A DNA stretch of 64,000 bases from positions 1,562,914-1,626,913 of the forward strand of contig KV748200.1 in assembly GCA_001692895.1 (NCBI GenBank). The letters run 5' to 3'. The translations under genes and the position numbers were made by a program. Under the pieces are notes generated by a model. It was not told where the DNA came from. It saw only the letters and a list, made by a program, of their open reading frames with translations, and made no database searches. This stretch comes from Cenococcum geophilum 1.58. Taxonomy: Eukaryota > Ascomycota > Dothideomycetes > Gloniales > Gloniaceae. Numbering within the stretch: position 1 is the stretch's first letter; every line of letters starts with the position of its first letter. Of the stretch, positions 12,401 through 24,200 are shown in pieces.

Positions 12401-12867
12401 ATCTAAAGATAGATAATTAAACCAAAATTACAAACATAATTATAGAACAATACCTATAAATATACTGCTCCTACCTATAAGATAACTGGGAGAAATGGCT
12501 ACCGTTAGCTAAGTTTACTACAAATAATATAAGAAATGAATTAATAGGTATAACGCCGTTTTACGCAACCTATAGATAAGACCCTTAACTTAGATTTAAA
12601 CTATAACCTAAAATTAATATAACAGGACCTATAATTAAGAGGATTTAACTAATTAACGCGCATAACTTCGCTAATTAAATAAAGTAGTTAACAGAACTAT
12701 TACGAAGTAAATTAGCGTACGCTTAAATAGTATAAGAATAGCATATAAACAAAGAACGAGCTCCTATATAGGACTTTAAGGAAGGTAATATAGTTTACCT
12801 AAATATATAAAACCTAAAGACTTAACAACCTTTAAAGAAACTAGACTAGAAGTTTGCGGGTCCGTAC
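9401..12867 (+). pseudogene. Gyp-3a pol (PR, RT, RNase H, IN), interrupted by Gyp-4
   Basis: Protease near 9620: LIDSRATSIGF, the D-S-G site with Gly to Arg. RT begins about 10320 (MPKFGPLYGML), has LFVKKPRGGLRF, KLDVVATFNQ, and YINNI at 10787-10798 in place of YIDDI. RNase H reads VLTDHKNLQYF near 11430. Integrase near 12120 has DFIVNLPNSNRF, then ISDYGSQFVSDF and FYLKIDNQTKITN. The GPY/F end (KLDQKFAGPY) stops exactly at the Gyp-4 TSD CGTAC; the chromodomain is found after 19060. Two catalytic Asp are lost, consistent with RIP rather than selection. Confidence 0.88.
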
Positions 12868-13077
12868 TGTAACGGCGCTATCGCATGTTACCTGCCAAAT
12901 TCTGCCATATTCTGCCGACCTGCGATTGGCCCGCCTAAAGCTAGCGCCTTGGCGGCTCACCCTATATATTTGTTTATATTGGTCCTAGCGACCCCTTTTC
13001 CTTCTCTTTAGCTTAGTATCTTTGTAATACAGCATTCTACAAGCTTCGGTTTAGAGGCATTTATATAAGCTGTAACA
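12868..13077 (+). repeat. Gyp-4 5' LTR
   Basis: 210 bp, TGTAAC...GTAACA. Keeps TG start; the 3' copy has TATAAC. Confidence 0.94.
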
Positions 13078-13307
13078 TTATACTAAGCTCTCCCTACCTT
13101 GCCTAGGAAGGCCTTAATAATATCCTACCCTAAAGAAACTTCGTCTGCAACGACGCATTAACACACTATACTTAGACACTAAAATAACTCTATATTGCCT
13201 AGGAAGGCCTAGATAATATCCCACCTTATAAGCTAGACAGGACTAGACCTATACCCCTGGAATTAAAACTAAAGCGTACAATACTGACGAACCTTAGGAA
13301 GCTAACA

Positions 13308-14540
13308 ATGGCACCTAAAGCAAGCTTATCTAAGAGAGCTGCCTCTACCTAAGAGGAACCTAAGATCTAATTAGGATTAGAAATTGAAGATAATNATAAN
13401 GTNGTAGACNTACGNNAGNAGATTCGCGCCCTNNCAGCNAGCNAGGAAGCCAATTNTCTTAAAGCGAGAAATATATAAGAGACCCTATAAGAGATCCTAG
13501 AAAGCCTTATAGCCCTATAAAATAGCTCAGCTTCCCCTCCTTAAAGCCCTAGCTGACCTGTTTACTCTACTAAATACGATACACTAGGGAGTACGGATAT
13601 AATAATAAAGTAATTAAAGTCCGTTAAGCTCCCTAACCCCCTACCACTATTTAATAGGATAGACCCTACCTTTAAGAATTAGAGGATTTAAGTACAAGAA
13701 AAGCTCCGCGTTAACTATAACTATTTCCTTTCTAAAGAAGCTAAAATGCTTTACCTCTTTAGTCGAACCACTAGGGACGCCTAATGGTACCTTTAAGCCA
13801 AGTTTAAGGACGACTCCCCTGTCTAATTTATATCTATTAATAAGATAATACGGCACCTAGCGGCTATCTATATTAACCTAAATAAAGTACGGGATGCCTA
13901 TTATAACTATAATTACCTAATAATAAAACTAAACCAACCCTTTGCCAAATTCTAGACTTAATTTCTACACCTTATAGGAGAAGGCTAAGTTCCCCTTAAG
14001 AACTACTAATTAGACCTATATAATAAGCTAATAATCCAGCTATAAGAAAAGATCGCTGTAACCTTAGATAACCTACCAACCTATAAAAAACTTACAGCTT
14101 ATTACCTATTATTAGACTTAGAACTAAAGCGGATTAACGCCTGCCCTAATTAGTAGAAGCAACTCCGTAACAATTAGAACTCGCTAGCTATACTTATAGG
14201 AGCTAGAGCAGGAAGATAAGTTACGACTACTTTTATACTAAAGGTAGTTATAACTATGCCCTAGCGAGCCTCGCCCGACTAGCTACGTACTATACTATTA
14301 ACTAGTATTCGCCGTAATACTCTAATTAACCCTACCTCGGCCATATGCTTTAACTGCGATAAGTAAGGTTACTTTGTCTTATCCTGCCCGGAGCTAAAGG
14401 ATATAAGCGATATTAAGGAGATAGAGGAAGGAGAAACGTCTAATAAGTTAAGAAAAGAAGAACCCTAGGGAAAGACTCCCCCCTAGGGTACCCTATCAAT
14501 CTTAAAGAGATTAATCTCAGTTAGTTAATGGGTAAAAAGC
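13308..14540 (+). pseudogene. Gyp-4 gag
   Basis: ATG at 13308, reading MAPKASLSKRAASTQEEPKI. Capsid-like block around NPLPLFNRIDPTFKNQRIQ and YLFSRTTRDAQWYLQ (about 13640-13790). The zinc knuckle near 14350 reads CFNCDKQGYFVLSC, a CCHC knuckle with His mutated to Tyr. Acidic tail then a switch into the protease frame. A run of ambiguous bases (13395-13456) hits the N-terminus. Stops are TAG/TAA. The minus-strand ORF at 13647-13856 is its antisense shadow. Confidence 0.82.
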
Positions 14541-17500
14541 ATTTCATGGTTCTATATATAGTATCTTAAAATGGATATAGAGTTAATATAACCGCCCTTA
14601 TTAACACTAGAGCAAATAGCTTCGCCTTTATAAATACTGCCTATATAAATAATATTACTAAGTTTTTAAATACAGAAGCCATTTAACTAGAGAAGCCTAT
14701 CTAGGTAAAGGGCTATAACGGCTAAGCCGGTCGGCCCGTTACCTACATCTTAAAGTTATATATCGCTCTTAACGGACGACGCTAATACGGTATCCCCTTT
14801 TATATCCTAGACCTAAGGTCCTATAATATAATCCTTAGACGAAAATGGATGTCCTATTTTAATATTTGGTTAAATATACAAAAAAGACGGTTTATTTAGC
14901 CGGAGGATAGACTAAGGTTACCCTCCTTTATTAGGGAGATCCGAACTAACTATAAGACACTAGCTGCAAGGGCTAACCCTACCTACTAGTAGGATGTCCA
15001 GGCCCGTAACCTAGCCTTTACCTAAGAGGACGCCCGCCATAAAGCTAGAAAGAACTCTGTACTAATAAAGATACTCTCCTAAAGCGCTATATTTAGAGAG
15101 GACTCTATATACAGAAGCGGGACAGATAATAATGTAGATAATATCTAAATCACATAGATCTAACCGTTATAGAAAAGAACGTATTAATAGGATATAAGGG
15201 ATAACCTCTAAAAGATATAATAGGAGCTAAAAGGAGTAACGATAACGCTAATACTTTAGAAGTCCCTAAAGTTATATACGCCCCTATTATTAGTTAACCC
15301 CCCTACCATAAACATTACCGCAATTAGCGCTGTAGTGTTCCACTTTAATATATACCGGAAGGACAATAAGGTCTTTATAATGAGCCTATATAAAATTAAC
15401 TAAATTATTAATAATAGAGAGGAAAGGCTAGATAAGGAAACTAATAAGGAACTAGTTAAACGCCTCCTTTCTACTATTTATATAGGCTATAAGGATACAT
15501 TCTTAAAGGCGGCCTTAGATAAGTTACCCCNNTACNNGACNTANAATTATAAGATTNAATTANAGGNCNATAACTNGCTAGGCTATANCCCCCTCTACTA
15601 TTAATTAATAGATAAGCTAAAAGTAATAAAGTAGTACTTAATTAATAACCTGGATAAAGGGTTTATCGAGCTAAGTTAAGCCCCTTTTACTTCCCTTATC
15701 CTATTCGTAAAAAAGCTTAATAGAGGCCTTTGTTTTTGTATTAACTATTAAAAGCTAAACACTATTATTTAAAAGAACCGGTATCCTATTCCTTTAATTA
15801 ATAAAACCCTTATATATCTAAGCTAGGTAAAGATCTTTACTAAACTTAATATCCGCTAAGCTTTCCACCAAATTAGGATAAACCCTATATCTAAAGATTT
15901 AACAACGTTCCGTACCCGCTATGGTTCCTATAAATATAAAGTTCTTCCTTTTAGACTAATAAACGGACCGGCTACGTACTAAAGGTATATAAATGACGTT
16001 CTTTTTAATTACCTTAATAAATTCTATACGGCATACCTAGACGACATTCTTATATACTCGGACGATAAACTTAAGCATTAAGTTTATATTAAGAAGGTCC
16101 TAGAGAGACTACAGAACGCGGGCTTATAAGTTAATATTAAAAAATGCAAGTTTAGGGTAAAACGTATAAAATACCTCGGGTTTATTATAACTACGGAAGG
16201 AATTAAGGTTAACCCTAAAAAGGTAGAGGCAATCTATAACTAGAAGTCCCCTTATATAGTAAAAGGAATCTAGTCCTTCCTTAGTTTTTATAATTTCTAT
16301 TACTAGTTTATCCGTAACTACGGAATTATAGTAAAACCTCTTATACAACTAACTAGGAAGGATACGCCTTTTGTCTTTAATAATAGCTATAGGGAGGCCT
16401 TTAAAGAGGTAAAGGATTGGCTTATCTCTTCCCTAATTCTTTATTACTATAACCTAGACCTTAAATTAATGCTAGAAATAGACGCCTCTAATAGGGTTAT
16501 AGTGGGAATCCTATCACAGTTATATTTAGACGGTAAATAGTACCCTATAGCTTTTTTCTTAAAGACAATAGACCTGGCTAAGTATAACTATGAAGTACAT
16601 AATAAAGAAATGCTAGCTATTATTTAATTACTCTTCTAATAGCGCGTAGAGCTTAAAGGTATAAACTCCCGGATTAAGATATATATAGATTATAAAGCCC
16701 TAGAGTACTTTATAACTATAAAGCAGCTTATAGGGTAAAAAGCCCAGTAGGCCGAAATACTCTCCTAATTCTTCTTTATAATTATATATCGTTCTAGTAA
16801 GCAAAACTCTAAGGCTAATGCCCTAACCTAAAGAGAATAAAATGTAGGACCTTAGGATAAGCTAAAGACCTAATATCGGACGCGCGCCCTCCTCTATCTA
16901 GAATAGCTTAACCCACGGATCCTTAAGGAGCTAGACTCCTAGCAAAATAAGCTAGCACTAATAGAGGAGTCCTTAGATAAGCTAATAGGGCTAATTAACT
17001 GCCTTCTAACTGCAAACCGCATAGCTAACGCCTTAAGGGCCCTCCGCGAATAAGCTATAAAAGGAGACCCCAATTTTAAGACGGAGGAAGGATTGCTCCT
17101 ATACTAGGAGCGGCTTATAGTCTCTAACGTTGACAATCTATAGACTAAACTAATTCGCGAAGCTTATTACTAAGTCTCTATAGTATACCCTAGCAAGAAC
17201 AAGACCTATAAAATTATTAACTGCCGCTACTACTAGCTAAGAATAGTTATAGATATTAATTAATATATATGGAACTGTAAAGACTACTAGAGAGCTATAA
17301 TCCCACGGGATAAGACCCTAGGACTACTTAAGCCACTCCTAATACTAGAGCGCCTTTAGTAGTATATTTCTATAGACTTTTATAAACTACCTAGGGACCG
17401 TAACAAATACGATATAGTTATAGTTATAGTTAACCGCTTTAGTAAACGCCCGTTCTTAATTCTATATTATAAGAATATTAATACTAAAAAGGCAGCCTAG

Positions 17501-18530
17501 CTATATATCTATTACGTCTACCAAATCTACAGACTATTAGATATTATTATATCTGATTATAGGCTATAGTTTATATCGGCCTTCTGGAATAAGTTTACCT
17601 AAATCCTAGGCATTAAGCTAAAGCTTTCTATAGCTTATTACCCCTAAATAGACGGTTAGACAAAGATTATAAATTAGTATTTAGACCAAAGGCTTAGGCC
17701 CTTTATTAACTATTTCCAGAACAACTAGTTTAAACTACTACCCTTAATAGACTACGCGCAAGCAACCCTACCCTATAACTCCATAGGGTTTGCCCCGATT
17801 TAGCTAAAAATGGGATACTTACCCTGTATAAGCTTTAACTAAAAAAGGCTAGAAGAACCCTAGACTATATAAGAGAAGCTATCCTATACTAAGGCCTAAC
17901 AGTACGCCAAACGATTAGAGGAGGCTTAGACGGTAGCCCGTGAGAACCTAGAAAAAGCTTAGAGGTTAATAGAATAGTAGGCGAATAAACACCGTTAAGA
18001 GCCCGATTTTGCCCCTGGTAATATAGTCTAGGTTATAATAAGGAATTAGAGGACCAAACGACCTAGCTGTAAGCTAGACTATTAGATGGCAGGACCATAT
18101 AAGGTTCTTAAGAAGATAGGCAACTTATATAAGATAAAGCTCCCAGACTTAATTAGGGTTTACCCTATTTTCTTGCCAGATAAGTTATAAAAAGCTATAA
18201 ACGACCTATTACCTAGACAAAAGAACGAGCCTCCCTTACTAGTTTAAGTAAACGGTGATAATAAATGGGAGGTTAATGAAATACTGGCCTGCAAGATAGT
18301 ACGGGGAGCGCTAAAATACCGTATCTAATGGAAGGGCTACGATCCTAACCCAACCTGGTACCCTATGTGGAACTTTATAAGCTGCCCCTAAAAGCTTAAA
18401 GAATTCTATAACTAATACCCTAATACGCCTGGACCCCTAAAGTACCTAGACGAATAGATGGAATGCTGGTATAATAAAGACGATAAGTTACCGGAAGAAT
18501 ATAGGGACAAAAACGCCCCAAAGCCCTAAT
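14541..18530 (+). pseudogene. Gyp-4 pol (PR, RT, RNase H, IN, chromodomain)
   Basis: Protease region is followed by GYNGQAGRPVTYILKLYIAL and an LRSYNIILRRKWM segment. RT has KLNIRQAFHQIRINP and an intact YLDDILIYSDD at 16034-16066, one of the few uninjured catalytic sites in the window. RNase H includes LMLEIDASNRVIVGILSQ. Integrase reads SIDFYKLPRDRNKYD, IISDYRLQFISAFW (Asp-Gly to Asp-Tyr) and YYPQIDGQTKIINQYL. The GPY/F segment is KLDYQMAGPYKVLKK. A chromodomain (EVNEILACKIVRGALKYRIQ, 18270-18330) closes the protein near 18530. Ambiguous bases occur at 15531-15588. Same layout as Gyp-1. Confidence 0.9.
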
Positions 18531-18600
18531 ACAGCTGTCCGCTAAATTCTGCTATATTCTACCGTTTTCTGCTAATACTGTAAAATTTTAGATATCTAGG

Positions 18601-18623
18601 AACTTTAACCGCCGGTTAAAGTT
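18601..18623 (+). repeat. Shared palindrome P1, copy in Gyp-4
   Basis: Arms AACTTTAACCG and CGGTTAAAGTT, followed by GTCTAATTAGTTAGATC. Lies just after pol, before the polypurine tract. The best preserved P1 copy along with the one in Gyp-3a. Confidence 0.85.
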
Positions 18624-18844
18624 GTCTAATTAGTTAGATCCGTGCTAAGACTTTTAGCGGCTACTTTTTCTAGCCTAGTGCTTCCACTTAGCCTATAATT
18701 GCCCTTTATACTTAGTTAGGATGGACTTATGTCCCCTTTATCTCCTTATCTTATATTTTTATAATCCTACATTTATAAGCCTAGTGCTACCCTATTTTTT
18801 CTAACTAAGCCTAAGGGCAGGCTTTCTTTTAAAGAGGGGGGTAA

Positions 18845-19054
18845 TATAACGGCGCTATCGCACGTTACCTGCCAAATTCTGCCATATTCTGCCGACCTGC
18901 GATTGGCCCGCCTAAAGCTAGCGCCTTAGCGGCTTACCCTATATATTTGTTTACATTAGTCCTAGCGACCCCTTTTCCTTCTCTTTAGCTTAGTATCTTC
19001 GTAATACAGCATTCTACAAGCTTCGGTTCAGAGGCATTTGTACGAGCCGTAACA
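18845..19054 (+). repeat. Gyp-4 3' LTR
   Basis: 210 bp; followed by TSD CGTAC (19055-19059). Confidence 0.94.
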
Positions 19055-19059
19055 CGTAC

Positions 19060-19480
19060 TAAGTTAAGAAGAAACTAAGCCTATACGCTTATAAACTTAA
19101 ACTACTAACTAAGATAAAAATATATCTAACATTTTACGTAAACTTGCTATAACCCTTAAAGGGTAAACCTATAACTTATAAAGTACCACTACTACCTCCC
19201 ATAATTATTAATAACGGCAATAGTTCTTACTTTATTAACTTAATTAACGATATATAATAGAAGACATAATCTAAACAATTTAAACTTCTTATTAAATGGG
19301 AAGGATATAAAATATAAACTTAGGAAACCTATAACCAGATTAAGACCGATACGCCTTCCCTAGTAAAAAAATTCCATAAGGACCATCCTTCGCAGCCTAC
19401 TCTAGCTAAATAGACATAACATAAAAGTAAATAATTACCACCTAATATAAATACACAAAACACAATAGCAGGAAGCTTAA
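19060..19480 (+). pseudogene. Gyp-3a chromodomain and pol C-terminus
   Basis: Resumes the Gyp-3a frame after Gyp-4. A chromodomain-like stretch FKLLIKWEGYKIQTQETYNQ (about 19275-19335) has the aromatic/WEGY pattern, then VKKFHKDHPSQP, which matches the tail of fungal chromoviral integrases. It would guide integration by binding modified histone tails. The reverse complement of this stretch is found in Gyp-3b at 33560-33656 and 35783-35873, so both copies retained it. Confidence 0.75.
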
Positions 19481-19548
19481 AATTAAAAAAGACTTAAAAT
19501 ATATTACAACGTTTATAATACAATCACGTAATACATAAGATATTAAGG

Positions 19549-19571
19549 AACTTTAACCGCCGGTTAAAGTT
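19549..19571 (+). repeat. Shared palindrome P1, copy in Gyp-3a
   Basis: Arms AACTTTAACCG and CGGTTAAAGTT, followed by ATCTAATTAGTTAGAT. In the 3' untranslated region, about 70 bp before palindrome P2. Confidence 0.85.
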
Positions 19572-19642
19572 ATCTAATTAGTTAGATTTGCCTTACTAAG
19601 ACCTACTACAAAGATATTAGTTCTGCTCACCGCCTTAACTAA

Positions 19643-19686
19643 GCTAATAGCGATTTTCTATCCCGGGGATAGAAAATCCTAATTAG
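19643..19686 (+). repeat. Shared palindrome P2, copy in Gyp-3a
   Basis: Near-perfect inverted repeat: GATTTTCTATCCC and GGGATAGAAAATC around a CG core, with outer arms GCTAATAG and CTAATTAG. Homologous modules are in Gyp-3b (33233), LARD-1 (39109) and Cop-1 (47066). Confidence 0.85.
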
Positions 19687-19810
19687 TCCATTTAACGATA
19701 GAATTGGTAAAACCCTACACCGCTACCCAACGCGAAAACATAACACGCAATAAGTTATAAGTCTTAACTAAAATTAAATTATTTGGACCTTTGGCTAAAA
19801 GGGGGGGTAC

Positions 19811-20113
19811 TATAACGGGACTAGCCCAGTTATAGTAGGAATGTCTTAGTGAAATACTTAACAGATAAATTCCGACGCTTTAACCAAAATCTGCTAGATC
19901 AATCGAATTACCAAAGTCTGTTAAAGACCGCGTGCGTATATGCACACGCATCAACCACCAAGCCCCTAACTATTTAATTATATGATTCTCTTGTTATTTC
20001 TTTCTCTTCTTTACGTAACGTCTTGTTCTTAGCGAGAGCTATATACCCTTAGATTTAGATAGAATTTATATCGTTCCTTCAAATCTTCCCCAAAGCCTCT
20101 CCGCGCCCTTACA
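19811..20113 (+). repeat. Gyp-3a 3' LTR
   Basis: 303 bp, preceded by AAAAGGGGGGGTAC (polypurine tract) and followed by TSD CTTAG. Confidence 0.93.
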
Positions 20114-20118
20114 CTTAG

Positions 20119-20343
20119 TTGCTTAGTTAATACGTATATAGGGCAGAATAGGGTTTAGGTCGTAGTCCTAGCAGAACTTAATAGAATTTAGTAAAACTTA
20201 GCAGAGTATAGCAGAATACCGTAGATTGCCGTTAGATTGCTATTAGATTGCTATTAGATTGCTATTTTACGGTTAATCTCTAATTGCTAAGTCGGTAGAA
20301 ATAGGTGGACGTGTGCAAGGTGTTATAAGGGTGTCCTATAATA
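20119..20343 (-). repeat. Gyp-2a 3' LTR, right piece
   Basis: Continues the LTR broken at 7973. Contains about three near-identical 11-bp units ATTGCTATTAG (20230-20275), matched at 25800-25840. Ends CCTATAATA before the polypurine tract. Confidence 0.9.
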
Positions 20344-20389
20344 GTACCCCCCCTTTAAACTTAAGCTTCTGTGAGATAGGGCTATAGTA

Positions 20390-23300
20390 GTTTTAGGTAG
20401 AGTTTGTAAAAGTCTTCTACAGCTTATATAAGTCCTATAGAGTTAATGGGTTCCCATAAGGACTTAGTAAAGCCTCTCTATTTTATAAGATATATATATT
20501 AGCGTTTCCGTTTGTCGTACTTAATATTATCAATTCTTTTAATAAAGTACTCGTTCTTACTATCTACTTTAACTGGTAGGGGAGGGTCCTGTATCTGTTT
20601 AGGCAGGGCGTCTAATATAGGGGCAGCGGGATAAAGGACTGATATGTGGAATACAGGGTAAATTTTAACCGTATTAAGGAGCTTTAATCGGTAGGAGTAA
20701 GAGGAGACGACCTTCTTGACCTTATAAGGGCCAGCGTTCTTCCAATTAAGTATTTTAGCAGGTCGTTTTATGTTTAGATTTCTTATATCTAGCCAGACAA
20801 AGTCACTAATTTAGTAGGCCGGTGCTGGGGTTTGTTTCTTATTCGCTGCGGCTTTATAAACAGATTGGGCCTATGTTATTTTATTAGTAAGGAACTATTA
20901 TAGTTCCTCTATTTTTTCTACGAATTTATTTACTTTTATAATTTATAAGGCTTAATAAGCGGGGCGAGGAACGTTGCTAAAGGGTTTAAAACCTATTTAT
21001 AGATATTAGCCGTAGTTAGCTAGAAACGGGGAGACCTTTATAGTTTCTGAAACGGAATTATTTGCTATAAACTTGGTAAATGCAAGCTAGTTAATCTAGT
21101 TATCTTATAAGTACGACGTGTATATTCGAATATACTGCTCCATTATAGCATTTACATATTCCGTTTAACCATCCGTTTCCGGGTAGTATGCTATAGATAA
21201 TAGTGCTTTAATATAGAGTTAGGTAGTTAGTTTTTCCTAAAATGCAAAGATAAACTAGCTGCCTTTATTAGAGATGATTATTTCGGGGAGTCCGTAAAGT
21301 TTCTATACGTGATCTAGGAACATCCGGGCGATAGTAGGTGTTAATATATTAGGGCAGGCGATTAAGTGTCTTATTTTGGACAGTTGGTCTATAACTACTA
21401 TAATATTTATGCAGCCTTTACTTACGGGGAGATTAATAACGAAGTTAATTAAGATATCCTTCTATCTTTAGTCCGGAGTAGGTAGTGGCTTTAAAAGGCC
21501 GTTATACGTCTCATGCGAAGCTTTAGCTCGTCAGCAGATATAGTAGCTAGAGATGTACCTTTATGTTATATTATGCATATTCGGCTAATAGTATTCTCGT
21601 TAAAGTAGTTCTAGAGTTTTTCCTTGGCCTAGGTGGCCGGCTACTAGTAGATTATATACGTATTTAAGGAGCTTAAGCTTAAGCTTATTGTAATTAGGGA
21701 TAACTAGACGGTTCTGGTAATATAGGCGGTTTCTATAGGCTTTGTATTTACTTAGAGAAATTTTTCTAGAGTGTCTGATGCTATTTTATATTAGTTTAAG
21801 CGTCTCTTAGATAAACTCGTTATTTAGGTATTCGTTAACTATAATCTATTTAATCGATTAATTGGTTATTTTAAGGACGTATACCGTAAGATCTTTAGTA
21901 AGAGGGTTAAATAGTTTAGGGTGAAGTAGGGTCTAATTTCGGTAAGAGCGCGCTTCTTCTAGGGCTAGCGCGTCTTGCGAGCGTCGGGTTAGGGCATTAA
22001 GCTTCTGACCTTAGACGCCTAGGCGGTACGTAATTAAGAATTGGAAGCGTAATAGATATTCTAACTAGCGAGCCTAATAATGACTTAACTATTTCGTGGT
22101 TGTGAAGTACTGTAGGTTCTTATAGTTGCTAAGGACCTTAATTAGAAATCCGGCGCCTTCTAGTTTGGGTCGCCATTGCTTAAAGTATCTAATAATGGCT
22201 AGTAATTCTTTATTATAGATCTCGTAATTATATTCGGTAGGGCTTAGTTGCTTTAAGAAGTATACTATAGGGTGTAATACTCCTTCTTTGTTATATTAAG
22301 ATAGAATACCTTTAGTAACGTAATTGGATAAGTTGGCTTCTATAACACTTATTTGCTTTAGGTTAAAGTATTAGAGTATAGGTGCAGTAGTAAATATAAC
22401 CTTTAGATAAGCAAAGGCCTTCTTACATTCTTTGTTAAAGATAAAGGTTTTATCCTTTTAGGTTAGAGTAATAAAGGGTAAGACTAGGGCGGAGAAGTTA
22501 TTAATAAACCGTTAGTAGAAATTGGCAAATCCTATAAAGGCTCTTATATCCTTAACGTTCTTAGGTTCCTGCTAGTTTATAATTGCTTTAACTTTCTTTA
22601 GGTCCATTTATATACCATTTATAGAAATAAAGAGTTTAAGGTATAGGACTTCTGTTTTATAGAACTCGCATTTATCTATATCTAATTATAGACTAGCTCC
22701 GTGTAGGGCTTATAGGATAAAGTTAACGTGTTTCCGATATTTGGTTAGGTTATTACTATATATTAGGATATTGTTAATATAAGCAGTATAGAAGATATTT
22801 AGGTAGGGACGTAGGGTGTTATTTATGTAATGTTAAAACGAGCTTGGGGTATTTGTGAGGCCGAATAGCGTCACTAAATATTTAAATAATCTATACCGAG
22901 TACGGAATGCAGTAAGCCATTTATCTCCTTTTGCTATACGGAGGCGGTTAAATATAGAGATAATATTAAGCTTTGTATAGTAGCGAGCCTTACTTAGTTA
23001 GTTTAGTGTCTCCTATATTAACGGGATTAGATATTAGTTCTTAACGGTAACAGTATTAAGAGCTTAGTAGTCTACGTAGAAGTGTAAACCGCCGCCGGGT
23101 TTCTTAATAAAGATCACTGGTACGGCTATAGGCGACGAGCTTGCTCTAATAAATTCTTTACTTAGGTTCTTATCTAAATACTTCCGTAGTACTTGGAGTT
23201 CGTTTTAAGACATCCTATATAGGGGTCTAAATCTAGGCTGCTTTCCGTCTTTAAGTACAATCTTATAGTTATACGATTGGTGTTTTGGTAGCTTATCGGC

Positions 23301-24200
23301 TTCCTTTTATAAAAATGCCTCTAGGCGGTTATAGTACTCTACTAGTACCTTTATAGCAGGGTTAGTGTGCTTCTTTAGTGCTAAGGCCTTTTTAATATCA
23401 GCTATAGTGACAGCAAAGATCGTATATTTAGGTTTCTTAGCAAGTTATACTAACGGAGTAGCTTTAATTATGCAGATATCTAGGGTACTAAGCGAGCTTG
23501 GATTGTCTATAGTTTCTTATTCGGGTTTAGGTTCAGTATTAGGTACGGAGTTAGTATTAGACTTAGGTTTGGGTTCTTTGAGAATCCTTTTTATAGTAGA
23601 ATACCAGTCCTTCTAGTATTTTCGCGTATTAAGCTTAAGCTTTTACTTGGCTCAGGGCGGTGTAGTACTTAGTAATAGCTTATAGAATTTAGTAGAGTTT
23701 TTAGATCCCTGGTGGATATCGGTAGAATTTTTATATTGGTGGAATTTAGTGGATTCCTTAGGTACGGGGTAGACAGTCGTGGAAATTTTAGACTGGTGGA
23801 TCCTGGTAGATTTTTTAGATTTCAGTTCTGGGTCTAAGTAGTAAGTAGTAAGGCACTTCTGCTTATAACGGGAGGCGGTAAATAGAAGCTTAAGGTTGTC
23901 CTAATTAATAGTTACCTTATATAGCTTTATCTAGGGCTGTTTAAGGATCACTAGGTGACCTAGGGTAGTAACGAAAAGCTTAATTAGTTCTTCGTGGTTT
24001 AGGTATTAGAGTCTTAGGGCTACTACATAGGTAATACGGCCTAAGATAGTACGTTTGCCATTAAATCCAAATACGTTAATATACTGGTTAAGGGGGGTTA
24101 GGGTAAAACTATTATCTTATATAAAGATCTTGTTAATAAATTCTATACCGCTAGCTCCTATATTAATTAGGATTCAAGCGTTAGCCTATTAACTATTCTG
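20390..24200 (-). pseudogene. Gyp-2a pol (RT, RNase H, IN, chromodomain)
   Basis: Minus-strand reading. RT carries YINNILIYSNN at about 22770 (YIDD damaged), then FIGFANFYQRFINNFSALVL. RNase H has [20 protein letters not shown]. The integrase zinc region and core give LINFVINLPVSKGCINIIVV, ISNKGSQFIFAFQKKL and YYPETDGQTEYVNAIMEQ. GPY/F-like NAGPYKVKKV is followed by YPVFHISVLYP and a chromodomain near 20470. Stops are TAG/TAA. Gyp-2b encodes the same protein on the plus strand with more damage. The 23365-23616 plus-strand ORF is an antisense shadow. Confidence 0.88.

Larger units (their letters stand above)
12868..19054 (+). mobile_element. Gyp-4: complete Ty3/gypsy chromovirus, 6187 bp, youngest in left stack
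   Basis: LTRs 12868-13077 and 18845-19054, both 210 bp; TSD CGTAC at 12863-12867 and 19055-19059. The two LTRs differ at about a dozen sites, all transitions by eye. Purine-rich tract (AAAGAGGGGGGTAA) before 18845 sets plus orientation. Inserted in the integrase end of Gyp-3a, so it is the last arrival of four nested layers. All gypsy domains are present. Confidence 0.95.
7974..20113 (+). mobile_element. Gyp-3a: Ty3/gypsy chromovirus (5948 bp without Gyp-4)
   Basis: LTRs 7974-8276 and 19811-20113, both 303 bp, with TSD CTTAG on each side (7969-7973, 20114-20118). Polypurine tract AAAAGGGGGGGTAC sits just inside the right LTR, so the element is plus-strand. It lies in the LTR of Gyp-2a and is itself split by Gyp-4. 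Gag, protease, RT, RNase H, integrase and a chromodomain are readable, broken by RIP stops. A related copy, Gyp-3b, is at 32805-57566. Confidence 0.93.

Noticed and set aside
23365-23616. 83-residue plus-strand ORF
   Set aside because: Antisense of Gyp-2a pol; no independent support.
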